A DNA stretch of 64,000 bases from Bacteroidota bacterium (lineage in GTDB: Bacteria > Bacteroidota > Bacteroidia > Sphingobacteriales > Sphingobacteriaceae). Location of the stretch: the NCBI GenBank assembly GCA_018266915.1, contig JAFDZM010000030.1:102409-166408 (forward strand), written 5' to 3'. This document shows, in pieces, positions 8,703 to 17,876 of this stretch. A program made the position numbers and the translations under genes. The notes beneath the pieces are model-generated. The model was not told where the DNA came from and searched no databases. It worked only from the letters and a program-made list of their open reading frames with translations. How positions within the stretch are numbered: position 1 is the stretch's first letter; each line of letters begins with the position of its first letter.

Positions 8703-9227
8703 ATGATTACACCAAATCACCTTTCTATTCTTGGCATAATCCATACTGCTATCAGTATCCTTGCTCTACTGGTTGCATTCTGGGCCTTATTTCGTTCAGG
8801 TAGGATCGATCCTCTCACCGGGCCGGGGAAACGTTATATCTGGTTAACCATTATCACGTGTGTTACGGGCTTGCCAATTATGCGTTTCGGGCATCCTACA
8901 GGCGGCCATTATCTTGCCATCATTATCCTCATATTATTACCTATCGGCATATTTGCCCGCCGGATGCGATTTCTCGGTAAGTTGGGCGAATATGTCCAGG
9001 TGTTTGTTATGTCGACAACACTGTTTTTATCGTGCATACCTTTGATTATAGAATCCTTAACCCGGCTGCCGATCAGTCACCCGATAGCCTACGGTCCCGA
9101 TGATCCGTTATTGAAAAATGCGCTTACCGGTTTATTGGTCATTTATGCTATCGGAGTGATCTACCAACTCATCAGGGTCAGAACTAAACACAAAACACCA
9201 CCCTCTCTTAATAAGGTTGTTAATTAA
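8703..9227 (+). CDS. Integral membrane protein of unknown function
   Basis: 174 residues with about five hydrophobic helices (near residues 10-28, 48-62, 68-82, 97-118 and 142-160), separated by short basic loops (FARRMR, RVRTKHK). I do not recognise a named family. It stands alone between ferritin and a GNAT enzyme, with 85 to 120-base gaps on both sides. The start ATG 8703 follows an A-rich stretch. Confidence 0.7.
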   Translation: MITPNHLSILGIIHTAISILALLVAFWALFRSGRIDPLTGPGKRYIWLTIITCVTGLPIMRFGHPTGGHYLAIIILILLPIGIFARRMRFLGKLGEYVQVFVMSTTLFLSCIPLIIESLTRLPISHPIAYGPDDPLLKNALTGLLVIYAIGVIYQLIRVRTKHKTPPSLNKVVN

Positions 9228-9313
9228 AAGCGCAATTGTTCGGTTTTTGTAAAGATTAGGATTGGGCGATAATACTCAACTGATATTGAATTGAATTTGA
9301 GTATTATCGCATT

Positions 9314-9913
9314 ATGAAAAGCCCATTCAACCACCTGGACAATTATGTTTTAGAAGATGATAAAGTTCTGTTGCGGCCATTAGTCGAGTCCGATCTGCAA
9401 TACCTGGTTCCATTTGCAATAAATGAGCCCGATACCTGGCGATTTTCGCAAACAAGCGCGCACAGCGAAAAAGGTATGCAAGCCTATGTGAGTACGGCGT
9501 TGACCAATAAAACAACAGGCAAAGAATACCCTTTTGTTGTATTCGATAAGATAAGTGGTGAATGCGCAGGCAGTACCCGTTTTTACGATATACAGCCGCA
9601 AAACAATATGCTGCAACTGGGTTATACCTGGTATGGTGAAAAATTCAGAGGCACAGGATTAAACAAACATTGCAAGTTCTTACTACTACAATTCGCTTTT
9701 GAAGACCTGAATATGTATCGTGTCGAATTCAGGGCCGATGCACGTAACGGGCGCAGTATTGCCGCTATGAAAAGCATTGGCTGTAAGCCTGAGGGCATTC
9801 TTCGCAGTCATATGTGGCTGGAAGATGGTACACGCCGCGACTCCATTGTTTTGAGTATTCTGAAAGAGGAATGGGAAAATGGTGTTAAGGAAAATTTGAG
9901 GAGGAGATTATAG
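9314..9913 (+). CDS. GNAT-family N-acetyltransferase (RimJ/RimL-like)
   Basis: 199 residues with the GNAT fold of the ribosomal-protein acetyltransferase branch: opening VLLRPLVESDLQYLV, a central beta strand with LGYTWYGEKFRGTGLNK forming the acetyl-CoA pyrophosphate loop, then RVEFRADARNGRSIAAMKSIGCKPEG and RDSIVLSIL, all typical of RimJ/RimL/SpeG-type enzymes. It would transfer an acetyl group from acetyl-CoA to an amine, but the acceptor cannot be read. It is monocistronic. Confidence 0.85.
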   Translation: MKSPFNHLDNYVLEDDKVLLRPLVESDLQYLVPFAINEPDTWRFSQTSAHSEKGMQAYVSTALTNKTTGKEYPFVVFDKISGECAGSTRFYDIQPQNNMLQLGYTWYGEKFRGTGLNKHCKFLLLQFAFEDLNMYRVEFRADARNGRSIAAMKSIGCKPEGILRSHMWLEDGTRRDSIVLSILKEEWENGVKENLRRRL

Positions 9914-9935
9914 TACCGGCATACCCTCTCTAATT

Positions 9936-10055
9936 TCATGCTGAATTTATTTCGGCAACCCATAGGACATTCACGCCTGCTTGGTCTTCAATTTGTGGTG
10001 GCAGACTTGCCTATCTCACACCTTATGATGGGGTGCTGAAATAAATTCAGCATGA
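9936..10055. repeat. REP-like palindromic intergenic element
   Basis: The outer arms are TCATGCTGAATTTATTTC (from 9936) and GAAATAAATTCAGCATGA (to 10055), a perfect 18-bp inverted repeat extended by partly matching CGGCAACCC and GGGGTGCT. The inner 60 bases contain GCCTGC and GGCAGAC segments that can fold further. Such elements recur between genes in Sphingobacteriaceae. It also separates the convergent GNAT and NagX-like genes and may terminate both. Confidence 0.75.
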
Positions 10056-10077
10056 CGTTTTTATTTAAACCTCACCC

Positions 10078-11190
10078 TTACAATTTTATAAACACCTTAT
10101 TCTTCGCAAGCCAATAGCACAAGCTCCATTCCAAAAACCAGGTTACCAGGGCCGAAAGTATAGCGGATATTTCGGGTGCGATGCCTGCCATACTGGAAAA
10201 TCCCCGCACAAAAATTGCCACAGCACCATTTACCCATTGATAGCCTACAGTTTCAAAAAACAGGTAGATAAATATTGCGTTCGCTCCTACAACTACGGCT
10301 ATCCAGGCGTATTTGGTGTACTTTTTCAAATCCACCAGCCAATACCAGACCGCCATCATCAAAAACACCCATCCGCCGGAAGCGAATGTGAATGAACTTG
10401 TTGCGATACGTTTGATGATCGGCGTGACATTCAGCCAATCTAACCCGAAACCTAAAACCAAACCGGAAATTCCTGCAACTAATAAGTATTTGACTTTTTG
10501 CTGATCTGAATGATTTGACACCAATAGTTTCCCTGCTAAAACGCCCCAGATTGTATGGGCCGCTGTCGGAATAATATTGATTGCCACCCAACCGTCGTGA
10601 TTTATTTTGCCCATCAGCACGGTATCCATATATGCACCAAAGTTGTGATACTCCACAAATGGCTGGTTAAATCCCGGCACTAAAATTAACCGGTATAATA
10701 ACTCCGTAATGATTAACAGAATTACAGAAGCCGCGATCTGAAACTTGTACGATCTGTTAATAATGAGGTAAGCAATAATACTGGTAAACGACAACTGCGT
10801 TAGCACATTCCACAACTCCCAAACCAATTTACCCGCATAAACACAATGTAAACCTGTACCCAGTAAAAATAGCTTTACCGAGCGTATGACAATATGCCTG
10901 AAATTCTGCGACCAGGTTATTCCTTTCTCCTGCTTATGATAATAGGAAATATACATCCCCGTACCGGCAATGAGCATAAATGAAGGCTGCAACAAATCCC
11001 AAAAATGCAATCCATGCCATGGATGATGAAAAAACTGGTTCAGGACGGCACCGGGTATACTGACCGGTTTAAGCTTTTTAAGCGACTCATAAACCGAGCA
11101 ACTTTCGGCAGCAAGCAGGATCATGATGATGCCGCGCATCACATCGATAGACAGTATTCTTCCGGGCTTTTGGGATATTACAGGTTCCAT
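10078..11190 (-). CDS. NagX-like membrane acyltransferase (DUF5009/HGSNAT family)
   Basis: A 370-residue polytopic membrane protein of the family that includes heparan-alpha-glucosaminide N-acetyltransferase and bacterial NagX. It opens RILSIDVMRGIIMILLAAES, followed by HHPWHGLHFWDLLQPSFMLIAG, the signature region with conserved His and Asp residues, and about ten helices. Family members acetylate hexosamines across the membrane or sit beside GlcNAc-use genes. It heads a glycan-degradation cluster (CBM9-like, GH35, GH109-like), so a role in handling amino sugars is plausible. Confidence 0.82.
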   Translation of the reverse strand: MEPVISQKPGRILSIDVMRGIIMILLAAESCSVYESLKKLKPVSIPGAVLNQFFHHPWHGLHFWDLLQPSFMLIAGTGMYISYYHKQEKGITWSQNFRHIVIRSVKLFLLGTGLHCVYAGKLVWELWNVLTQLSFTSIIAYLIINRSYKFQIAASVILLIITELLYRLILVPGFNQPFVEYHNFGAYMDTVLMGKINHDGWVAINIIPTAAHTIWGVLAGKLLVSNHSDQQKVKYLLVAGISGLVLGFGLDWLNVTPIIKRIATSSFTFASGGWVFLMMAVWYWLVDLKKYTKYAWIAVVVGANAIFIYLFFETVGYQWVNGAVAIFVRGFSSMAGIAPEISAILSALVTWFLEWSLCYWLAKNKVFIKL

Positions 11191-11257
11191 GCAAGAAAAT
11201 TGGATGACGTTAGGTTAACTCCAATAAAGTTAATGCTTTGTCAGCGCTTATCCAATC

Positions 11258-11920
11258 TCACGCAAATGCGGCGTCACCAAAAAAGTCAGGCCGATGAAAG
11301 TCCGGCTTAGGAGCTATAATGTTTTTCCACGCCAGAAAATGGGGCTGGGTAAGGTCATCGCCGCATTTATAAAAATTTACCCGGCAATCTTTCGCTTTTA
11401 AAGTATTTAGCTGATGAAAACAAAAGACCTGTATAGGTATCACCAGCATCAGCGTCCAGTTTATGGTTGGATCAGGGTCGCCTTTTTTTTGCAGGATGCT
11501 TCGCTCGTATTTTATAGTTTCCAGCAACTCTGCAGGTAAGGAAGCCCTTGTTTCACCCGGTATCCCAAATCCGCCTAAACAGGTACCTAAGCGATTAAAT
11601 TCCAGGTTATAATAAGCCCTGTCATTACCGAAAGCTATAAAAAACTCCACGCAACTATCTTTATAAACCGGGTCATTGGTATTACGGTAACGAGCAAGTA
11701 CTTCGTGCTCCTCCACATCATATTTAATGCAGATGCAATCATTACCATGAGCAATCTTGAAAGAAACTTTTGGCAGATCGTAATATTCAGGGTACTCCGG
11801 CCAGGGTTGGATATTTATCTTATGACTTCTCTCCCTTTCCAGCAAGGTAATGATGCTCCCAACAGGCGTATTTTGATTAACACCCGGCAGTCGTGATATG
11901 TATAGGCTGTTTTCGACCAT
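11258..11920 (-). CDS. CBM9-like carbohydrate-binding protein
   Basis: The 220-residue protein matches the carbohydrate-binding family 9-like domain found alone in many Bacteroidota: FKIAHGNDCICIKYDVEEHEV, YKDSCVEFFIAFGNDRAYYNLEFN, INWTLMLVIP and a late CGDDLTQPHFLAW segment. I start it at ATG 11920 (MVENSLYIS), because the 24 upstream residues of the open frame overlap the promoter region and lack family similarity. No signal peptide is seen, so a cytosolic role is possible. It is transcribed divergently from GH35. Confidence 0.75.
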   Translation of the reverse strand: MVENSLYISRLPGVNQNTPVGSIITLLERERSHKINIQPWPEYPEYYDLPKVSFKIAHGNDCICIKYDVEEHEVLARYRNTNDPVYKDSCVEFFIAFGNDRAYYNLEFNRLGTCLGGFGIPGETRASLPAELLETIKYERSILQKKGDPDPTINWTLMLVIPIQVFCFHQLNTLKAKDCRVNFYKCGDDLTQPHFLAWKNIIAPKPDFHRPDFFGDAAFA

Positions 11921-11962
11921 AACTAAAAAACCGGGGCAAAAATAACTTAGTAAAGTTATAAA

Positions 11963-11978
11963 ATGTGTGCGCACACAT
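11963..11978. promoter_or_regulatory. Perfect 16-bp palindrome, candidate LacI-type operator
   Basis: ATGTGTGCGCACACAT is self-complementary over all 16 bases with a central CG, the style of LacI-family operators. It lies in the 148-base region between the divergent CBM9-like and GH35 genes. A TATTTTCG sequence near 11993-12000 resembles the Bacteroidota -7 box for GH35, which would put the palindrome around the -33 region. No regulator gene lies next to it. Confidence 0.55.
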
Positions 11979-12068
11979 AAATATATTTTCAATATTTTCG
12001 CTTGCGACGGGCTTGGTGTATTTGATGCATTTCAACCACTTCCGTTTTTAATGTTTTTAACCTCCTCT

Positions 12069-13895
12069 ATGAAAAAAATAAAAGGCTTATATCTGCCTCT
12101 CCTATTCGCCATCCTATTACTTTTTGCTGTTTCTTTCGTATCAGCCCAAACTTTAAAAAACACGTTCACATTTAGCAGAACTGAGTTTTTGCTTAATGGG
12201 AAACCCTTCCAAATTATCAGCGGCGAGATGCATCCTGCCCGGATACCTCGAGTGTATTGGCGCAACCGCATCCAGATGGCAAAGGCAATGGGGTGCAATA
12301 CCATAGCTGCCTATGTGTTCTGGAATTATCACGAAAGCAAACCTGGTATATTTGATTTTAAGACGGATAACCATGATATAGGAGAATTCATCAAAATTTG
12401 CCAACAGGAAGGTATGTGGGTAATACTTCGTCCCGGGCCTTATGTGTGTGCCGAATGGGATTTCGGCGGCATACCACCCTACTTATTAAAAATTCCGGAT
12501 ATCAAGATCCGCTGCATGGATCCGCGCTATATGGTTGCAGCCGAAAGGTATATGACGCATTTAGCAACAATCGTTAAGCCACTTCTATGTACCAATGGCG
12601 GCCCGATCCTGATGGTGCAAGTTGAAAATGAGTATGGCAGCTATGGCAACGATAAAACCTATATGGAAACTGTGCGCAAAATATGGATCAAAAACGGTAT
12701 CAATGTGCCATTCTATACTGCCGACGGTCCGACAGCCTTTATGCTTGAAGCCGGAAATGTGTACGGTGCGGTGATAGGTTTGGATAGCGGCAGCAGCGAG
12801 GCCGATTTTGACGAAGCCAAAAAGCATAATCCTAATGTGCCGGCTTTCAGCAGCGAAACTTACCCCGGTTGGCTGACACATTGGGGCGAAAAATGGGCAA
12901 AACCAGATACTGCTGACTTGTTAAAAGAGGTAAAATTCTTATTGGATACCAAGCGGTCTTTCAACCTATACGTTATTCACGGGGGCACCAACTTTGGCTT
13001 TACTGCAGGCGCAAATGCGTTTACACCGACCCAGTTTCAGCCCGACGTAACCAGCTATGACTACGATGCGCCTATAAATGAACAAGGACACCCAACTGCA
13101 AAATATTTTGCATTGCGCAGACTTATATCCAAATATGTAAAATACAAAATACCGGAAGTGCCAAAACCGGTGGAGACCATAACTATTCCGGAGATAAAAA
13201 TGCAGGCTTACTCTACCGTTTGGGCCAATTTGCCGGTGCCGGTAAAGTCTGCTCAACCTAAGCCAATGGAAGCGCTGGATCAATCGGCAGGATATATTTT
13301 ATATAAAACCAAATTGATCGGCCATAAAAGCGGTAAGCTAACCATTACTGAACCTCATGATTATGCCACTGTGTTTTTGAATGGCAAATATGTTGGCAAA
13401 GTAGAGCGCGATAGCGGCAAATGGAGCATCAATCTGCCTAAGTCGGATGTGAAAGACCCGGTTCTGGAAATATTTGTTGAAGCAATGGGTCACATCAACT
13501 TCGCACAATACATGATCGACCGCAAAGGCATTACCGACAGGGTAACCTTAAATGGTATGACGCTGATGGACTGGGATATTTACAAGCTACCGTTTGATAA
13601 CCAATATATCTCAACCTTAAAGCCGTCTGCCATTAATCCTGATAGGAATGGCGCATTTTTTAAAGGAAGTTTTAGTCTTGATAAAGTAGCGGATACTTAC
13701 ATCGATCTGAGCAAATACAAAAAAGGCGTGATATGGGTAAATGGTCATAACCTGGGGCGTTATTGGGACATCGGTCCGCAAAAACGGCTTTATTGCCCTG
13801 CTCCATGGCTAAAAAAAGGCAAAAATGATGTACTGATATTCGACCTGCACCAAACCGAAGCAGCGTCTGTATCGGGCGAAAACACATTGGAATAA
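12069..13895 (+). CDS. GH35 beta-galactosidase, secreted
   Basis: 608-residue glycoside hydrolase family 35 enzyme that removes terminal beta-linked galactose. The TIM barrel carries RPGPYVCAEWDFGG, the acid/base in VQVENEYGSYG (E188) and the nucleophile in SSETYPGWLTHWGE (E263); C-terminal jelly-roll domains follow, including WVNGHNLGRYWDIGPQ. ATG 12069 (MKKIKGLYLPLL) gives a good signal peptide ending VSAQT; the open frame extends 102 bases upstream, but that part covers the promoter. The GH109-like gene follows 32 bases downstream, so they form an operon. Probably periplasmic. Confidence 0.9.
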   Translation: MKKIKGLYLPLLFAILLLFAVSFVSAQTLKNTFTFSRTEFLLNGKPFQIISGEMHPARIPRVYWRNRIQMAKAMGCNTIAAYVFWNYHESKPGIFDFKTDNHDIGEFIKICQQEGMWVILRPGPYVCAEWDFGGIPPYLLKIPDIKIRCMDPRYMVAAERYMTHLATIVKPLLCTNGGPILMVQVENEYGSYGNDKTYMETVRKIWIKNGINVPFYTADGPTAFMLEAGNVYGAVIGLDSGSSEADFDEAKKHNPNVPAFSSETYPGWLTHWGEKWAKPDTADLLKEVKFLLDTKRSFNLYVIHGGTNFGFTAGANAFTPTQFQPDVTSYDYDAPINEQGHPTAKYFALRRLISKYVKYKIPEVPKPVETITIPEIKMQAYSTVWANLPVPVKSAQPKPMEALDQSAGYILYKTKLIGHKSGKLTITEPHDYATVFLNGKYVGKVERDSGKWSINLPKSDVKDPVLEIFVEAMGHINFAQYMIDRKGITDRVTLNGMTLMDWDIYKLPFDNQYISTLKPSAINPDRNGAFFKGSFSLDKVADTYIDLSKYKKGVIWVNGHNLGRYWDIGPQKRLYCPAPWLKKGKNDVLIFDLHQTEAASVSGENTLE

Positions 13896-13927
13896 CCGTC
13901 GAACTATTATAAACCAAGCTATAAATT

Positions 13928-15274
13928 ATGGATCGCAGAGATTTTATTAAACAAAGCGCACTGGCAACAGCCGGATTAACAATCCTTCCCGCAGGTTCAC
14001 TTTTTGCAGACACTACCAAAGTACGATTGGGCTATATCGGCGTTGGGCTTCGTGGCCGAAACCACATACAGGAAGGTTTGCTAAGAGATGACGTAGAAAT
14101 TGTAGCCATATGCGATACCCAGGAAAGTTCATTACAATACTGCCGTGAACAGTTTAAAAAAGCAGGCAAAAAACCGCCTGCTGAATATACTGGCGGTTTA
14201 GATGCTTACAAAGGCCTATTAGATCGTAAAGATATTGATGCCGTGATCATTGCTACACCGTGGCAGTTTCACCATCCACAGGCTATTGACGCTATGAAAG
14301 CCGGCAAATATGTAGGCTGTGAAGTTATAGCAGGATTATCTGTTGACGACCATTGGGATATAGTAAAAACATCCGAGCATACCGGTATTCCCTATATGAC
14401 TTTGGAAAACGTCTGCTACCGCCGTGATGTAATGGCAGCTTTAAATATGGTTCGCAAAGGGATATTCGGCGAGATTATCCACCTGCAGGGCGGCTACCAG
14501 CACAACCTGCGTGAAGTTTTATTTAATGATGGTAAGCACTTTTATGATCATGGTGTGGAGTTCGGCCCTAATGCACTAAGCGAAGCCCAATGGCGTACTC
14601 AATTTAATATTGATCGTAATGCCGATATCTACCCTACCCACGGGGCCGGACCACTAATGCATTATGCCAACATCAACTATGGCAACCGCTTTATGAACCT
14701 GGTTTCTTTCTCGTCAAAATCAAGAGGATTAAATACTTATATCGAAGAAAAATCACCGGGCCACCCAAATGCCAAGATCAATTTCAAAAACGGAGATGTT
14801 ACCACTACTTTAATCAATTGCGCCAACGGGGAGACAGTAATGTTAAGCCACGATTGTCATTTACCCCGTCCATACTCATTAGGTTTTAGGGTACAAGGCA
14901 CCGAAGGTATTTGGATGGATTTGAATGAGTCGGTTTATATCAATTATAAAAGCCAGAAAGAAGACGAATGGGATCCATCCAAAAAATGGTTTGAACAATA
15001 TGACCACCCGCTTTGGGCAAAATATGCTGACAAGGCATCTGGCGCAGGGCATGGAGGCATGGATTATTTTGTATTCAATGCCTTTGTAGAAGCTGTGAAG
15101 AGAAAAGGCCCTACTCCTATTGATGTGTACGATTCGGTTACCATGAGCGTAATAACACCGCTTTCTGAAAAATCAATAGCTACAGGAAACCAACCACAGG
15201 AGTTCCCGGATTTCACCAAAGGAAAATGGAAAGACCGCAAATCGACTTTTGCTTTGGATGATAGCGGGCTTTAA
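13928..15274 (+). CDS. GH109-like Gfo/Idh/MocA-family protein with Tat signal
   Basis: 448 residues. A Tat leader (MDRRDFIKQS) is followed by an NAD-binding Rossmann domain (LGYIGVGLRGRNHIQ) and a Gfo/Idh/MocA C-terminal domain. Features shared with NAD-dependent alpha-N-acetylgalactosaminidases of GH109 are YPTHGAGPLMHYANINYGN, GHGGMDYFVFNAFVEAV and DVYDSVTMSVITPLSEKS. GH109 enzymes use NAD+ in an oxidation-elimination-reduction cycle to cleave glycosidic bonds and are Tat-exported with cofactor bound. The partner GH35 is just upstream. It could instead be a secreted sugar oxidoreductase, but the HGxGP and GHGGMD motifs favour GH109. Confidence 0.8.
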   Translation: MDRRDFIKQSALATAGLTILPAGSLFADTTKVRLGYIGVGLRGRNHIQEGLLRDDVEIVAICDTQESSLQYCREQFKKAGKKPPAEYTGGLDAYKGLLDRKDIDAVIIATPWQFHHPQAIDAMKAGKYVGCEVIAGLSVDDHWDIVKTSEHTGIPYMTLENVCYRRDVMAALNMVRKGIFGEIIHLQGGYQHNLREVLFNDGKHFYDHGVEFGPNALSEAQWRTQFNIDRNADIYPTHGAGPLMHYANINYGNRFMNLVSFSSKSRGLNTYIEEKSPGHPNAKINFKNGDVTTTLINCANGETVMLSHDCHLPRPYSLGFRVQGTEGIWMDLNESVYINYKSQKEDEWDPSKKWFEQYDHPLWAKYADKASGAGHGGMDYFVFNAFVEAVKRKGPTPIDVYDSVTMSVITPLSEKSIATGNQPQEFPDFTKGKWKDRKSTFALDDSGL

Positions 15275-15275
15275 T

Positions 15276-17474
15276 TTATTCTATCACTAACCATGTATAG
15301 CCCTCAGCAGGAATTTTCACCGTTAGTTTGATTTTGGAATTCTGATCTAAAGCATAAGCTTTCGGTTGACCGTTTTTAACGCTGACCTTTGCTACACTTT
15401 TGATCCCGGTATAATAGAGCGGCAATTCAATTGTTCGCTCTATTTTCTGTTTAAGCGGATTGTACAACATAGCCAATCCCTTTTCTTTTAATTGTGGATT
15501 GACGTGTAATATACCGTCCCAATCCCTACCATCTGCTCTACGCATGTGAATAATATCAGAATTTAAAATATCTCTGTACTTTTTATACCACGCGATGGTA
15601 TTGACCACCAACCGCTTGGTTTTTTCTGTATCATACAGCCGCGGACCACGATAGCAAGCCTGCACGCCCGATCCATAATATTGCATCATCAGCTTTTCGT
15701 ATGCGTCAAGATGAGTGCTCAAAGGTTCAAGTGTTGCTGCCGCGCCCCCTCCTTGATACTCTGTTAGCGGAACGAAACCCCAGCCCATAGAAGGGGTCTT
15801 TTCCCAGGTACCATCAAAAATATTCTGTCGGTTTAGAATGATCTGTTCTTCGCGTGGCAATGAGAAATTTACCTCACGATACCCTAAGGCGATTTTATTT
15901 GTACCATCCAGAAAATACCAATCCGGGGCATTTACATATACCCCACGCTCATTCAGCCAGCGGTATAAGCCTTTCTGCAATTCCATTTGCCGCCATTGCG
16001 AATCTTTCAATCCCTCATGACCAGGATGGATTGTCGAAGCACAAACATCACCCGGATACGGGCCATCATTTTCAAAAATATCGAAACCTGTGTTGGCAAT
16101 AAAGTATTTAATATGAGCAAGATAAGCCAGTCCCCATTTACTACCGAGACAGGGCGCGTGGCCAAACATCGCATTCAAATCCGGCCTACCTGTCTTCGGG
16201 TCGATTACATCGTCCTCATCGCTAATCCTGCGACTGCTGAAAAGAGAGTATCCACCAATCAAAACACCTTTGTTATGCGCATAATCTGCCAATGACTTAA
16301 ACTTTGCAACATTCGTAGTTGAGGTGTCTTCCATATTCAATCCGCTGCCAAAGCTCAATATCAATCCTTCGTAACCTGTTGCTACGCATTGGTCAATACA
16401 GTTTTTCACTTTTTCAGGGTCTGAATTAACCAAATGCATAAATATGGGATTCTCTGTCGTCCAAGGGGCTATGGTTCGGTACATTTTCCTTTGCGCCAGG
16501 CCATTGCGTTCACGGTCATAGCTATCCAACAATAATTCGTTAGTCCTTATTGAATTAAATATCTCGCCCGGCTGTAGTTTAATGCCAATGCCAAAGCCCG
16601 GATAAACTTCAAGAAGACAAGGCGTCTGATATTCATAATTTACCTGCGAAGTGTAGGTTGAGTCTGCTTTCCAGTGCGTGGTTTGATCAGACAGATCAGC
16701 CTTCATAGCATTGTTAAAAGCATAGTTGCTTTCAATGTAAATGCTATGCGGAATTTTCATTTGATCAACCTTACCCACTACTGCCGATTCTTCTTCTGGC
16801 GTTGCCAGTATTTCATTGACAGCATTGTCTATCCTAATGTTTTCTTTCGACCTATTTTCAACAGTCAACCATTTGCAAATGATTGGAATGCCATCATAAA
16901 TTTCGTAGTTCACTTTGACAACCAAATCCTTGGACTGATCCGGCCCTGAATAAATAAAAGTTAAAGTTTTCCCCGTCGGAAGTTGTTTATTTGAGGCCCA
17001 TAAACGTGCATGCCATTTTACATAGGGCTGAATAGAAGACGAAACTATGAAACTCTTGTATTGGAAATCCTGCTCATGCGCTTTCAGATCATTGACCCAT
17101 TCTTTTAGGAGATAGGCTTTTTCTTTTTGTCCATACAATCCACCTATGTTTACCTGCTTTCCATTGATAATTAGCCTCGCTTCCGGTTCTACGGCTCGCA
17201 ACATTTGTTCACCATTGCTTAGGTTGACAAAATCCACACAGGCCACATTGGGTTGAATTCTGAAAGTTCGTTTGACTAGTCCGTTATATAAAATGATCTC
17301 TTTTCCGTCCTCGCTTTTATAAACTCCGGCTTTTTGAATAGGTTTATTTACCAGCCAATCTATATTATTTAAGGAATGGCTGTCCTGGTTTAGTGTTGAA
17401 AGTTGGCTTATTTGTGTTTGAGCATTGCAAAATCCAACAGGCAATATTAGCAAAGCAAGGAGTAGTTTTTTCAT
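15276..17474 (-). CDS. Secreted alpha-galactosidase-like glycoside hydrolase (melibiase superfamily)
   Basis: Starting at ATG 17474 (MKKLLLALLILPVG) there is a signal peptide ending CNAQT, an N-terminal beta-sandwich region of about 300 residues, then a TIM barrel with LILSFGSGLNMED, GVLIGGYSLFSSRR, TGFDIFENDGPYPGD and WYFLDGTNKIALGY, and a C-terminal beta domain. This order resembles the GH36/GH27 (clan GH-D) alpha-galactosidases; the Asp of DIFENDGP may be the nucleophile. Motifs are not classic GH36 (no KWD), so the exact CAZy family is uncertain. The stop lies two bases from the convergent GH109-like gene. Confidence 0.7.
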   Translation of the reverse strand: MKKLLLALLILPVGFCNAQTQISQLSTLNQDSHSLNNIDWLVNKPIQKAGVYKSEDGKEIILYNGLVKRTFRIQPNVACVDFVNLSNGEQMLRAVEPEARLIINGKQVNIGGLYGQKEKAYLLKEWVNDLKAHEQDFQYKSFIVSSSIQPYVKWHARLWASNKQLPTGKTLTFIYSGPDQSKDLVVKVNYEIYDGIPIICKWLTVENRSKENIRIDNAVNEILATPEEESAVVGKVDQMKIPHSIYIESNYAFNNAMKADLSDQTTHWKADSTYTSQVNYEYQTPCLLEVYPGFGIGIKLQPGEIFNSIRTNELLLDSYDRERNGLAQRKMYRTIAPWTTENPIFMHLVNSDPEKVKNCIDQCVATGYEGLILSFGSGLNMEDTSTTNVAKFKSLADYAHNKGVLIGGYSLFSSRRISDEDDVIDPKTGRPDLNAMFGHAPCLGSKWGLAYLAHIKYFIANTGFDIFENDGPYPGDVCASTIHPGHEGLKDSQWRQMELQKGLYRWLNERGVYVNAPDWYFLDGTNKIALGYREVNFSLPREEQIILNRQNIFDGTWEKTPSMGWGFVPLTEYQGGGAAATLEPLSTHLDAYEKLMMQYYGSGVQACYRGPRLYDTEKTKRLVVNTIAWYKKYRDILNSDIIHMRRADGRDWDGILHVNPQLKEKGLAMLYNPLKQKIERTIELPLYYTGIKSVAKVSVKNGQPKAYALDQNSKIKLTVKIPAEGYTWLVIE

Positions 17475-17568
17475 GATTCGGGGCAGACGATTATTCATTT
17501 CAGCTCAAATTAATAATTGATAATTTAATTTGAAGCGGATTGTTACTTTTGCGGCAAATAAAACCAAT

Positions 17569-17793
17569 ATGGCATCAACCAAACTTACTATAAACAGCAA
17601 CGGATCAGTAAAAATTGACGGCGACTTTGAAATTGTCGACGCGCAAGGCAATCAATATGGATTACAAGGCCGCACCATTGTTTCTATCTGCCGCTGCGGA
17701 CTATCGGCCAACAAACCCTTCTGCGATGGCTCTCACAAAGGCCATTTTGAACACGATGCGCAGGCATTTGATTTACCGCCAAGAAAGGTTTAG
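17569..17793 (+). CDS. CDGSH iron-sulfur domain protein
   Basis: A 74-residue protein with a single CDGSH [2Fe-2S] site: C41-x-C43 in ICRCGLS, C52 and H56 in FCDGSHKGHF, the 3Cys-1His ligation of mitoNEET-like proteins. It may transfer electrons or clusters in the cytosol. I choose ATG 17569 (MASTKLTINS), because upstream codons reaching a TTG at 17530 are not conserved-looking. It is divergent from the melibiase-like gene by 94 bases. Confidence 0.85.
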   Translation: MASTKLTINSNGSVKIDGDFEIVDAQGNQYGLQGRTIVSICRCGLSANKPFCDGSHKGHFEHDAQAFDLPPRKV

Positions 17794-17876
17794 TAATCAG
17801 TTAACCGGTGACTAGTTAATCAGTTGCCGGTATTATAACTACCTGGTCACTGATTAACTGGTTAACTAATCACTAA
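17794..17876. repeat. Short-word inverted repeat (vocabulary GTTAATCAGT)
   Basis: GTTAATCAGT (17815-17824) has a perfect complement ACTGATTAAC (17849-17858), and GTTAACC (17800-17806) has GGTTAAC (17860-17866), giving a nested hairpin built from near-repeats of TTAATCAG and TTAACC. It separates the convergent CDGSH and GMC genes, so it may act as a terminator, although no T run is seen. Confidence 0.65.
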
